From positions 62,001 to 126,000 of the forward strand of contig NZ_LJHS01000007.1 in NCBI RefSeq assembly GCF_001296045.1: a stretch of 64,000 bases of DNA, given 5' to 3'. Origin of the DNA: Rhizobium sp. AAP43. GTDB taxonomy: Bacteria; Pseudomonadota; Alphaproteobacteria; Rhizobiales; Rhizobiaceae. The position numbers and the translations under genes are program-made. A model generated the notes under the pieces. It ran no database searches, had not been told where the DNA came from, and saw nothing but the letters and a program-made list of their open reading frames with translations. This document shows positions 44,066 through 51,781 of this stretch, piece after piece; within the stretch, counting starts at the first letter, position 1; every line of letters begins with the position of its first letter.

Positions 44066-45100
44066 TTAGCTTGAGGCCGTTGCCCGACGCACGACCGGCA
44101 GTACTTCGGTAGCCAACAATTCGATCGCGTCGGCAACCTTTCCGAAGGGCAAGCCGCCGATATCGATCTGCGCCATGAACCGATCATGTCGAAACATCTC
44201 GTGTTCGTATAGGATCTTGTCGATGATCTGCTGGGGGCTGCCAACGAAAAGCGCGCCGTGCGGACTGGCGAGACGCTCATAGTCTGCACGCGACACTTTC
44301 CAACCATTGTCGCCATTCGGTAGATTGTGGCCGATGTAACGGGCGTAGTGAGGGTAGAACTCGTCCATGGCCACCTGGCTGTTCTTTTGCACATGCAGAT
44401 GGCCAGAAATGCCCACTTTCAATCCGCTCGGGTCATGCTCCGCATCCAGGAAGCTTTTCCGGTAGAGATCGATGAATGGCCGGAAGCGTGCCGGTTCGCC
44501 GCCGATATTGGCAAGGTTTAGCGGCACGCCCGCCCTGCCTGCGCGGATTGCGCTTTCCGGAGTGCCGCCGGCGCCGATCCAGATTGGAGGCTTTGCCACA
44601 TAGGGGCGTGGGGCAATTTCGACATTGTTTAGGGCCGGGCGGAAGCGGCCATTCCAGGTGATGGCTTCACTGGCGGAGATTTTCAGGAGGAGGTCGAGCT
44701 TTTCTTCGTAAAGGGCATCGTAGTCCTTCAGATCGTAGCCGAAAAGCGGGAAGGACTCGATGAAGGCACCACGCCCAACCGTCAACTCCGCGCGCCCGGA
44801 AGACAGAAGGTCGATCGTTGCCAGTTCCTCGAAAATCCGAACCGGGTCAGAGGAAGACAGGATGGTGACGGCTGTGGTGATCCGGATGTTTTTGGTGACA
44901 GCCGCGATGGCCCCCATGATGGCTACCGGGACGGAGATCGTGTAGTCCGGGCGATGGTGCTCGCCGATCCCGAAAACGCTCAAACCAGCCTGGTCGGCAA
45001 GTTTTGCTGCCTCCACGATCTCCAGTAGACGCTGTCTGGATGGTTCCGGCCCACGGGTGCCGACCGGCAAGTCACCAAATGTGTAAAGACCGATTTCCAT
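44066..45100 (-). CDS. LLM-class flavin-dependent oxidoreductase
   Basis: A 344-residue luciferase-like TIM barrel (EIGLYTFGDLP start, LADQAGLSVFGIGEHHRPDY, ITTAVTILSSSDPVRIFEEL, SSGRAELTVGRGAF). Such enzymes use reduced flavin and oxygen on small organic molecules. The start at 45100 has the family N terminus; the frame runs on to 45187. It is the last gene of the minus-strand operon beginning at 48012. Confidence 0.85.
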   Translation of the reverse strand: MEIGLYTFGDLPVGTRGPEPSRQRLLEIVEAAKLADQAGLSVFGIGEHHRPDYTISVPVAIMGAIAAVTKNIRITTAVTILSSSDPVRIFEELATIDLLSSGRAELTVGRGAFIESFPLFGYDLKDYDALYEEKLDLLLKISASEAITWNGRFRPALNNVEIAPRPYVAKPPIWIGAGGTPESAIRAGRAGVPLNLANIGGEPARFRPFIDLYRKSFLDAEHDPSGLKVGISGHLHVQKNSQVAMDEFYPHYARYIGHNLPNGDNGWKVSRADYERLASPHGALFVGSPQQIIDKILYEHEMFRHDRFMAQIDIGGLPFGKVADAIELLATEVLPVVRRATASS

Positions 45101-45113
45101 GTCGGCTGCCTTC

Positions 45114-45731
45114 CTATTCCGCAAATGTTTCCGCGAGGAAATCGCCGGCTTTTGCCGCCCCTTCGGCGGAAATTGTGTGCGGCACACCCGGCAGCAAGAG
45201 TGTCTCGACCTGAAGTCCCAAACTCTGAAGGGTGGCGGCAGCCTTGGTCGTCTCAGCCGCTGGGATCACGGGATCAGCGCTGCCATGGACCAAAAGAACG
45301 GGCGTTTCGCGTGCGGGCTGCAAAGGCAGTGGCGAAGCCAGGCGGCCTGAGAAACCTACCACGGCACCAACCGGCCAACGGCCTGATGCAGCGGCATCAA
45401 GCGCCATGATCGTGCCTTGTGAAAAACCGACAAACGCGACGCGGTCAAGCTTCCCGGCAAAGCCGTTTGCTTCGATGATCGACGTGATCACCTGATCAAA
45501 GGACGGCCGTGCGTCCGCAATCCGCGTGCTTCGATTCTCTTCTGTTACACCAGCGACGCTGAACCACTGGTAGCCCGAGCCAAAGCTGGAAGGGGCAGGG
45601 GCGTTGGGAGACATAAAGACGGCCCCCGGTATTCTGTCCTTCCAGGCATTGGCGAGCGGTGCAAGATCGTTGCCGCTGGAGCCGACGCCATGGAGCATGA
45701 TGACCAGGATATTGGCAGCTATTGTTGACAT
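45114..45731 (-). CDS. Phospholipase/carboxylesterase-family hydrolase (MhqD-like)
   Basis: A 205-residue alpha/beta hydrolase: LHGVGSSGNDLAPLA at the N terminus, nucleophile VGFSQGTIMALD, Asp in HGSADPVIPA and His in LPGVPHTIS. The small size and motifs resemble Bacillus MhqD, a quinone-inducible esterase. Start at 45731 begins MSTIAANILVIML. Confidence 0.83.
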   Translation of the reverse strand: MSTIAANILVIMLHGVGSSGNDLAPLANAWKDRIPGAVFMSPNAPAPSSFGSGYQWFSVAGVTEENRSTRIADARPSFDQVITSIIEANGFAGKLDRVAFVGFSQGTIMALDAAASGRWPVGAVVGFSGRLASPLPLQPARETPVLLVHGSADPVIPAAETTKAAATLQSLGLQVETLLLPGVPHTISAEGAAKAGDFLAETFAE

Positions 45732-45744
45732 CAGTATTGGTCCT

Positions 45745-46704
45745 TTATGAATGCTCGAAAGGCAACTGGGGGCCGACGGGCACGATGCCGTTCGGATTGA
45801 GTGCCTTGATGGAGTAGTAGCCGCGCTTAACATGGTCGATGTTCACCGTCCCACGAATGCCGGGTATGGCGAGAATGGCGGCGACGTAGCGACTGAGGCC
45901 CCGATAGTCTGCAAGCCGGCGTAGGTTGCATTTGAACAGGCCGTGATAGGCTGCATCGAAGCGTACGAGAGTAACGAACAAGCGTATGTCGGCTTCCGTC
46001 AATCGATCGCCAAACAGATATGGACCCTGATTGTCGAGGCGGGCTTCCAGCTCGTCAAGCGTCGAAAAGACATCGGCAAACGCTTCTTCATAAGCGATTT
46101 GCGTAACTGCGAATCCGGCCCGATAAACTCCATTGTTGAGGTTTGGGTAGATCCGTTCATTCAGCTCGTCGATGTCGGCGCGAAGCGCATCCGGATAGAG
46201 ATCGACGCTTTCGTCGGCAAGTTTTCCGAAACCGGAATTCAACATGCGCAGGATGTCGGCCGACTCGTTGTTGACGATCGTGCCGCGGAGCTTGTCCCAT
46301 AAGACGGGAACCGTCGCTCTTCCCGTATAGGCGGCGTCGGCACGCGTGTAGAGCTCATGCAGATAACTGGCGCCGTTCAGCGTATCCAAATGGGAGCCGG
46401 GGTAGTCGCCGAAGCGCCATCCCTGCTCGGATAGGGCAGGCTCGACGACGGATACCGAAATCGCGCTTTCGAGTTTTTTCAATGCGCGACCCATCAGCGT
46501 CCGCGCTGCCCAAGGGCAGATCAGCGCCACATAGAGGTGGTAGCGGCCAGCCTCTGCCTTGAAGCCTCCCTCGCCCGTTGGTCCAGCACTGCCGTCGGGG
46601 GTGATCCAGTTTCGAAAGCCTGAAATCTGCCGAACAAAGGCTCCCTTCTCGTCGCTTGCCTGGACGGGATGCCAGTCGGCTGTCCATTTACCTTCTACGA
46701 GCAT
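45745..46704 (-). CDS. Glutathionyl-hydroquinone reductase (YqjG/PcpF type)
   Basis: A 319-residue xi-class glutathione transferase. The catalytic Cys sits in LICPWAARTLMG (Cys63 or near); the C-terminal domain has the family pattern YPDALRADIDELNERIYPNLNNGVYRAGF (split near residues 165-195). It reduces glutathionyl-hydroquinones to hydroquinone using glutathione. It lies 3 bp after the dioxygenase gene, clearly cotranscribed. Confidence 0.9.
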   Translation of the reverse strand: MLVEGKWTADWHPVQASDEKGAFVRQISGFRNWITPDGSAGPTGEGGFKAEAGRYHLYVALICPWAARTLMGRALKKLESAISVSVVEPALSEQGWRFGDYPGSHLDTLNGASYLHELYTRADAAYTGRATVPVLWDKLRGTIVNNESADILRMLNSGFGKLADESVDLYPDALRADIDELNERIYPNLNNGVYRAGFAVTQIAYEEAFADVFSTLDELEARLDNQGPYLFGDRLTEADIRLFVTLVRFDAAYHGLFKCNLRRLADYRGLSRYVAAILAIPGIRGTVNIDHVKRGYYSIKALNPNGIVPVGPQLPFEHS

Positions 46705-46707
46705 TGT

Positions 46708-47574
46708 TCACCCCTTTAGGTTGTTGGCTGCCGACGAGACGATACTGATCTGTATCCCCCAAGGGTCGCTGATGGTGAGCCCCTGTGGCCGCTCGGCGGC
46801 TGGAGTTCCGGTCTCATCTGCCCTTGATTTTGCGGAAGCAGCAAAGTTGTCGCCTGCGAGGATTTCGATATCGGCAAGACCGGTGCTCGGGTACGTGCGT
46901 TGGGCCGCACCGCGGCTGTTCCAGATATTGGTCGCAAAATGATGGTGATAGCCGTCTGCGGCATAGAATGTGCCTCCGGGATAGCGTGACGTAACGGCAA
47001 AGCCGAGAACGTCGGCATAGAACGCCTCCGCCGCCGGGATCGCCCCCACCTGGAGGTGGACATGACCGACTATTGATCCCTCCGGGAAACCCCGCCACTC
47101 GTCGCTGCCACGCGCAGCAACCAAAGCATCGATATCCAGTGGATCACTCGGCATGTGCACCAGTCCGTTCTTCCATTGCCAAGATAGGACTGGTCGGTCA
47201 GCGTAGATCTCTACGCCGTTGCCTTCCGGGTCGGCGAGGTACAACGCCTCGCTGACAGCATGGTCGGATGCGCCTACGACGGGTGGCCGGGTCTTCATCG
47301 CATGCTGGACCCATCGAGCCAGGTCTGCGCGCGAAGGAAGCAGAAATGCGGTGTGAAACAAACCTGCCTCGCGATGCGAACGCCGGCGGGCTGTGGGGTC
47401 ACGTCGCAACTCGAGTAGCGTCTTTCCCTCGACGCCGAGTTCTACGGCGCTCGCATCGCCCCGAAGGAGATGGAGGCCGACGGCCTCCTGATAGAAGCCA
47501 CTGACCCGATCGAGGTCGTTGACAGTCAAGGTAACTTTGCCGATGCCGGTTTTCTGGCCCGAAGTCGAGTTCAT
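46708..47574 (-). CDS. Ring-cleavage dioxygenase of the VOC family (CatE/MhqA-like)
   Basis: A 288-residue protein with two vicinal-oxygen-chelate modules. Putative metal ligands: His in LFHTAFLLPS, His in VGHVHLQVG, and Glu in GNGVEIYADRP; the end is DPWGIQISIVS. It resembles CatE, catechol 2,3-dioxygenase of Bacillus, which with DoxX-type CatD removes catechols and quinones. The start at 47574 is the first with a family N terminus. Confidence 0.84.
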   Translation of the reverse strand: MNSTSGQKTGIGKVTLTVNDLDRVSGFYQEAVGLHLLRGDASAVELGVEGKTLLELRRDPTARRRSHREAGLFHTAFLLPSRADLARWVQHAMKTRPPVVGASDHAVSEALYLADPEGNGVEIYADRPVLSWQWKNGLVHMPSDPLDIDALVAARGSDEWRGFPEGSIVGHVHLQVGAIPAAEAFYADVLGFAVTSRYPGGTFYAADGYHHHFATNIWNSRGAAQRTYPSTGLADIEILAGDNFAASAKSRADETGTPAAERPQGLTISDPWGIQISIVSSAANNLKG

Positions 47575-47604
47575 GGCTTTTACCTTTCTCAATCGTCGCA
47601 GTGA

Positions 47605-48012
47605 TTACTTGCGGAACGGAGTCGGACGCAGGGCCTTGGCACCATCGCCCGTCAGCGCCAAAACGATGAGGCCGATGATCCAGAATGCCGGAAATTCCCA
47701 GCCCCCGTTGGCATTGTTGAAGAAGAAGCCAGCGGCGCCGTGAACAGTGACGATCGCTCCGAGCAGAACGGGGATCATCGCAACTGCGGCAACGCGCGGC
47801 CAGATGCCAAGGATGAGAGCCACGCCGCCAGCAACTTCCCAAAGAATCGTGACATAGGCGAGCCAGCCAGGGAGGCCGAGAGATCCGAAAAAGCCAGCAG
47901 TGCCAGCCGGAGTGAAGACAAAGATTTTCAGGCCGGCATGGCTCAGGAAAAGCAGACCAAGTGTGACGCGCAGGACGAGTGCGGCGTAAGGAGCTGTGCG
48001 GGTGTCGATCAT
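47605..48012 (-). CDS. DoxX-family membrane protein (CatD-like)
   Basis: A 135-residue protein with four predicted helices (VLRVTLGLLFLSHAGLKIFV; TILWEVAGGVALILG; AVAMIPVLLGAIVTVHGAAG; AFWIIGLIVLAL). DoxX proteins link to thiol and quinone stress; in Bacillus catD precedes catE as here. First gene of the operon; preceded by a palindrome at 48096. Confidence 0.87.
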   Translation of the reverse strand: MIDTRTAPYAALVLRVTLGLLFLSHAGLKIFVFTPAGTAGFFGSLGLPGWLAYVTILWEVAGGVALILGIWPRVAAVAMIPVLLGAIVTVHGAAGFFFNNANGGWEFPAFWIIGLIVLALTGDGAKALRPTPFRK

Positions 48013-48095
48013 GGTAATTCTCTTCTCGTTGGATGAATTCGTGAGGAGAATATGCCCCAATTCCAGATTGATGATTATCCCGTCCACCAGAGGTA

Positions 48096-48120
48096 AATTG
48101 CTTCCAAAATGGAAGTAATT
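48096..48120. promoter_or_regulatory. Inverted repeat upstream of the detoxification operon
   Basis: AATTGCTTCC-AAAAT-GGAAGTAATT, 10-bp arms with one mismatch, containing the LysR pattern T-N11-A (TTCCAAAATGGAA). It lies 84-108 bp before the DoxX start and overlaps the end of the lysR gene. It is either the LysR operator or the lysR terminator; absence of a T run favours operator. Confidence 0.5.
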
Positions 48121-49036
48121 AAGTCCAGCCCTTGTCCCATTTGGGCTGGCCGCGAAAAGCGTCGGCGAGAAAGTCGACCAGCACACGCACTTTCAGCGCG
48201 AGATGACGTCCGGGCGGATAGACGGCATAAAGGCCACGCGGGACGTCTTCATATTGGGTAAGCACGGAACGGACTGTGCCTGCCTTCAGGCTCGCTCCAG
48301 CAATGAAACTTGGTACACGTGCGATTCCCAATCCAGCTTCTGCTGCTGCAAGGCAGGCTTCCGCATTGGAGAAATTCAGGCGACCTCGCACGTCGGTCTC
48401 GATCATTCCCTGGCGATCAATGCTGTTGAACCGCCATGTTTGCGGATCGCTGAAGTTCGTATCGACAATGCAGCTGTGAAGGGGAAGGTCAGCCGGACTT
48501 TCCGGTGTTTGCTGTGCCGCGAAATAGGAAGGGGATGCGACAAGCACGATTCTGACAGGACAAAGCTTCTTGGCAATTAGACTGCTATCCGCTGGCTGCC
48601 CAATGCGGATTGCTGCATCGAAACCTTCATCGACAAGGTTGACCAGGCGATCGGCAAAGCTGACATCCAATTGGATATCGGGAAATGCCGCGGCAAACGA
48701 AATGAGGACGGGGGTCAACTGGGTCGTACCAAAGGTAACGGGCGCGGTAATTCGAAGCCTGCCCGAAGGAGTGCCCGCCGCATTGCGTACGGATGCATCG
48801 AGTGCATCCAAATCCTCAATGATGCCTTTGATCCGATCATAGTAGGCACGGCCGACCTCGGAGAGTGCCAAGGCGCGCGTTGTTCGTTTGATCAGCTGGA
48901 CGCCGAGTTCTTTTTCAAGTCGCGAAACAAGTTTCGAGGCTTGCCCGGTACTTGTTCCAAGGCGTGAGGCGGCAGCTGCGAAGCTGCCTGTATCTATGAC
49001 TGCCGCAAACATGCGGTCGCATTCCAGTCTGTCCAA
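48119..49036 (-). CDS. LysR-family regulator upstream of detoxification operon
   Basis: A 305-residue LysR protein (FAAVIDTGSFAAAASRLG, STGQASKLVSRLEKELGVQL) of the group with short, compact effector domains (CrgA-like). It reads in the same direction as the doxX operon 106 bp upstream of it, so may control it from the palindrome at 48096. Confidence 0.87.
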   Translation of the reverse strand: MDRLECDRMFAAVIDTGSFAAAASRLGTSTGQASKLVSRLEKELGVQLIKRTTRALALSEVGRAYYDRIKGIIEDLDALDASVRNAAGTPSGRLRITAPVTFGTTQLTPVLISFAAAFPDIQLDVSFADRLVNLVDEGFDAAIRIGQPADSSLIAKKLCPVRIVLVASPSYFAAQQTPESPADLPLHSCIVDTNFSDPQTWRFNSIDRQGMIETDVRGRLNFSNAEACLAAAEAGLGIARVPSFIAGASLKAGTVRSVLTQYEDVPRGLYAVYPPGRHLALKVRVLVDFLADAFRGQPKWDKGWT

Positions 49037-49074
49037 GGCCTATATCCTCTAAAAAATGGTCCGCGCTTGCACTG

Positions 49075-49974
49075 TCAAACGTCGCCCAAATGGGCGCCGA
49101 AATTTGCGACAGCGAAATCCAGGAAGCTTCGCAGCTTCGGTGTCAATCGTCGATCCGGCGCATAGAGGATGTGCAAGGGCCGGGTTGGGACCCTGTAGTT
49201 CGGAAGCAGTTCGACGAGTTGACCATCGGCAAGATAGTCGCGCACGAGTTCCAAGGGCTGCAACATGATCCCCAGTCCTTCCAAAGCCGCGCAAAGCAAA
49301 GGCTCGCCATGATCGGCAACCAGCCGGCTTGCAATAGGAATGACTTGACGTCCGTCCGGGCCATCGAAAGTCCAATGAGTGCGGAGTGCTGTATGGGAAA
49401 ATCCCAGGCATTCGTGCGCTGGGAGGTCCTGCGGCGAGGTTAGGGGTGGTGCTTTCGCCAGATATCTGGGCGATGCACAAAGCGCGAGCCGGTAAGGTGA
49501 AAGCCGCCTTGCGATCAGGCCACTGTCGGACAGTTCTCCGACTCGAAATACGGCATCATAACCTTCTTCGATTAGGTCTACCGCACGATTGGCCAAGGTC
49601 AGTTCCACCGATACTTCCGGGAACTGCTTCATGAAACCAGGCAGGAGCGGGGAAAGGGTGCGCATGCCGAAGCTCACGGGAGCGTTGATGCGCAGGCGTC
49701 CTGCCGGAACAGCGCGTGTTTCTGCTGCCATGCTCTCGGCCGTTTCGACCTCAGCCAGGATTATTTTCGCGCGCTCATAAAAGATGCGGCCGAAGTCAGT
49801 CAGGCTTTGCCGTCGCGTTGAACGATGAAGAAGCTGAACCCCGAGATGCTGCTCAAGCTTCTGGACGTGTTTTCCGACAAGTTGAGGGGACATCTGCATA
49901 GCATCGGCCGCAGCGCTGAATGAACCGCAATCGACGGCTCTGACAAACACTTCCATGGCGGTTAGGCGATCCAT
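49075..49974 (-). CDS. LysR-family regulator, divergent from NADP-binding protein gene
   Basis: A 299-residue LysR protein (FVRAVDCGSFSAAADAMQ, SPQLVGKHVQKLEQHLGVQL). It belongs to the same CrgA-like branch as the previous regulator, from which it is separated by 38 bp. Its start faces the gene at 50072 across 97 bp. Confidence 0.87.
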   Translation of the reverse strand: MDRLTAMEVFVRAVDCGSFSAAADAMQMSPQLVGKHVQKLEQHLGVQLLHRSTRRQSLTDFGRIFYERAKIILAEVETAESMAAETRAVPAGRLRINAPVSFGMRTLSPLLPGFMKQFPEVSVELTLANRAVDLIEEGYDAVFRVGELSDSGLIARRLSPYRLALCASPRYLAKAPPLTSPQDLPAHECLGFSHTALRTHWTFDGPDGRQVIPIASRLVADHGEPLLCAALEGLGIMLQPLELVRDYLADGQLVELLPNYRVPTRPLHILYAPDRRLTPKLRSFLDFAVANFGAHLGDV

Positions 49975-49976
49975 TC

Positions 49977-49991
49977 GAAACGTTCCGTTTC
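49977..49991. promoter_or_regulatory. Palindrome at the LysR / NADP-binding protein divergent promoter
   Basis: GAAACG-TTC-CGTTTC, a perfect 6-bp inverted repeat 2 bp upstream of the LysR start codon. Bound protein would block lysR, so autoregulation is plausible. Confidence 0.4.
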
Positions 49992-50071
49992 AAGTGATGC
50001 GATATTTATAGGATTTATCCGAATTTGTTTCAGAGGCAAAGTGTCCCCCATCGAAAACAGAGGATACGGAC

Positions 50072-50698
50072 ATGAAAGTTGCAGTCATTGGAACAGGGAA
50101 TATGGGCTCCGGATTCGCCCGGGCATTTGCTGCTTGCGGCATTGATGTCGTGATCGGACATCGCGATCCGGCGAAGGCGGCATCGCTTGCCGCAGACATC
50201 GGCTCGAATGTGGAAGGCGGGGGTGTTGCCGCAGCAGTCAAACTTGCTGATATCGTCCTATTGGCGCTGCCGTATCAGGCCGTTGGCCAGGTACTCGCGG
50301 ATGCCGGCGATCTTACAGGCAAGATCCTGATCGACATCACCAATCCGATTACGGCGGATTACAAGGAATTGGTGCTGGGTCACACGACGTCTGCGGCCGA
50401 GGAGATCCAGAAGCTTGCCAGCGGTGCGCATGTCGTCAAAGCGTTCAACACGATCTTTGCAGGCTTGATCTCGCCGGAAGCGCGGGCCGCCAAGACGCTG
50501 CAGGTATTTGTGGCAGGCGATGATGAGGGAGCAACCGCGAAGGTTCGCGAATTGGCCGAGAAGCTCTCGTTCGAGGCCGTCAACGCCGGCCCGTTGAGCA
50601 ATAGCCGCTTCCTTGAGCCGATCGGAGAAATGAACATCCATTTCGGTTTCTTCCTTGGTATGGGGCCGACTGTCGCTCCGTCCTGGGTACGCGTCTGA
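50072..50698 (+). CDS. NADPH-dependent F420-reductase-like dinucleotide-binding protein
   Basis: A 208-residue Rossmann protein: VAVIGTGNMGSGFARAFAA at the start, GHRDPAKAASLAA for NADP selectivity, LIDITNPI, and VKAFNTIFA. Family members reduce F420 or related acceptors with NADPH; in bacteria without F420 they may serve other acceptors such as quinones. A ribosome site AGAGGA precedes the start. Confidence 0.85.
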   Translation: MKVAVIGTGNMGSGFARAFAACGIDVVIGHRDPAKAASLAADIGSNVEGGGVAAAVKLADIVLLALPYQAVGQVLADAGDLTGKILIDITNPITADYKELVLGHTTSAAEEIQKLASGAHVVKAFNTIFAGLISPEARAAKTLQVFVAGDDEGATAKVRELAEKLSFEAVNAGPLSNSRFLEPIGEMNIHFGFFLGMGPTVAPSWVRV

Positions 50699-50818
50699 CA
50701 CGAATGCACGCGATGGACGGCGGCATCGCCGTCCATCTGCACGTGCGCTGATGGGACTTTGGCAAAGGGGAAGGCGGCGTGGTCCATGTGGTCATGAGAC
50801 TGCCAATGGGGGGTACCG

Positions 50819-51514
50819 ATGCACTTGAATGATTCAATCACATGGTTCCATGGCAGGCTCTTTGCCTCGGACAGCCCGCCAACGGGTAGTCATGGCCCTT
50901 CAATTGAAGACTTTCGCCTGTCTGGTGTTGCGCTCTTGGAAACTACCTACCAGGGCGTTCAGGCTTTCCAGATGACGATGCCGACGGAGGCCATACAGGA
51001 TCCTCAGAGGGAAACCCTGACGGATCGTGATTTTATGGCATGGCTGCCAGTGGATTTCTCTGACGGGGTGATAGATGTCGAGATCGCTAGTGAGCTTGTG
51101 CCAAACGCTCCCGGCTATGCGCGTGGATTTATCGGTCTGACTTTCCGTATCGATGAAAACGGGCGGTTCGAGAGTATCTACCTTCGCCCGACCAATAGCA
51201 CCGCCGATGATCAGGTCCGCCGCAATCACAGTATCCAGTATGTCGCATATCCTGACTATCGTTTTGACAGGCTGAGGCGCGAAGAACCGGAGAAATACGA
51301 AAGCTATGCGGAGCTCGATCTCGGTCGATGGATTCACATGCGGATCGTGGTTGCGGGTGCCAGAGCAGAACTTTATCTCGATGGGAACGCTCGCCCCGCC
51401 CTGATTGTCAATGACCTGAAATTCGGGGTGAATCAGCACGGCGGCGTCGGGGTATGGCTGGAATCTGGAACGATTGCCTACTTCCGAAGTCTACGCATAT
51501 CGTCCGCTCGATAG
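50819..51514 (+). CDS. Concanavalin-like lectin/glucanase-fold hypothetical protein
   Basis: A 231-residue protein without signal peptide. FSDGVIDVEIASELVPNAPG, ARGFIGLTFRI, DLGRWIHMRIVVAGARAEL, YLDGNARPALIV and GGVGVWLESGTIAYFRSLRI form the strand pattern of LamG-like or DUF1080-like sandwiches. GGGGGG just before 50819 supports the start. Catalytic residues are not obvious; it may bind a sugar. Function is not assigned. Confidence 0.68.
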   Translation: MHLNDSITWFHGRLFASDSPPTGSHGPSIEDFRLSGVALLETTYQGVQAFQMTMPTEAIQDPQRETLTDRDFMAWLPVDFSDGVIDVEIASELVPNAPGYARGFIGLTFRIDENGRFESIYLRPTNSTADDQVRRNHSIQYVAYPDYRFDRLRREEPEKYESYAELDLGRWIHMRIVVAGARAELYLDGNARPALIVNDLKFGVNQHGGVGVWLESGTIAYFRSLRISSAR

Positions 51515-51568
51515 CGATCAGACAGGAATTGCTAGGCGGTAATGCCGCCGCAATCCGACGAGGGCACT

Positions 51569-51594
51569 GTCACCTGACTTTTCAAGCAGGTGAC
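51569..51594 (+). terminator. Hairpin after the lectin-fold gene
   Basis: GTCACCTG and CAGGTGAC pair perfectly over 8 bp with a 10-nt loop, 54 bp after the stop. The T-rich part is in the loop, not after the stem, so termination is possible but not certain. Confidence 0.4.
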
Positions 51595-51600
51595 GTTTCG

Positions 51601-51708
51601 ATGGGTCGTCCTAAAGCCATTCTCCGTGTACTGTTCTTCTATCTCCACCCGATCATTGTTCTTGCCATACTCGTTGGCGGCCCCCTGAGCATTCTTTTGC
51701 TCCGCTGA
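51601..51708 (+). CDS. Possible single-helix small membrane protein (35 aa)
   Basis: ATG at 51601 opens a 35-residue frame: MGRPKAIL, then a hydrophobic stretch FFYLHPIIVLAILVGGPLSI. A weak CAGGTGACG lies before it. It converges on the RND gene with a 73-bp gap. Nothing else supports it, so this is tentative. Confidence 0.25.
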   Translation: MGRPKAILRVLFFYLHPIIVLAILVGGPLSILLLR

Positions 51709-51781
51709 CCTCGAGAGGTCTTAGGCCTGATCGGCTGACGCCATGGCCGGTTGAAGTCCGGATGCCGTGTTGCGGCGTAGT

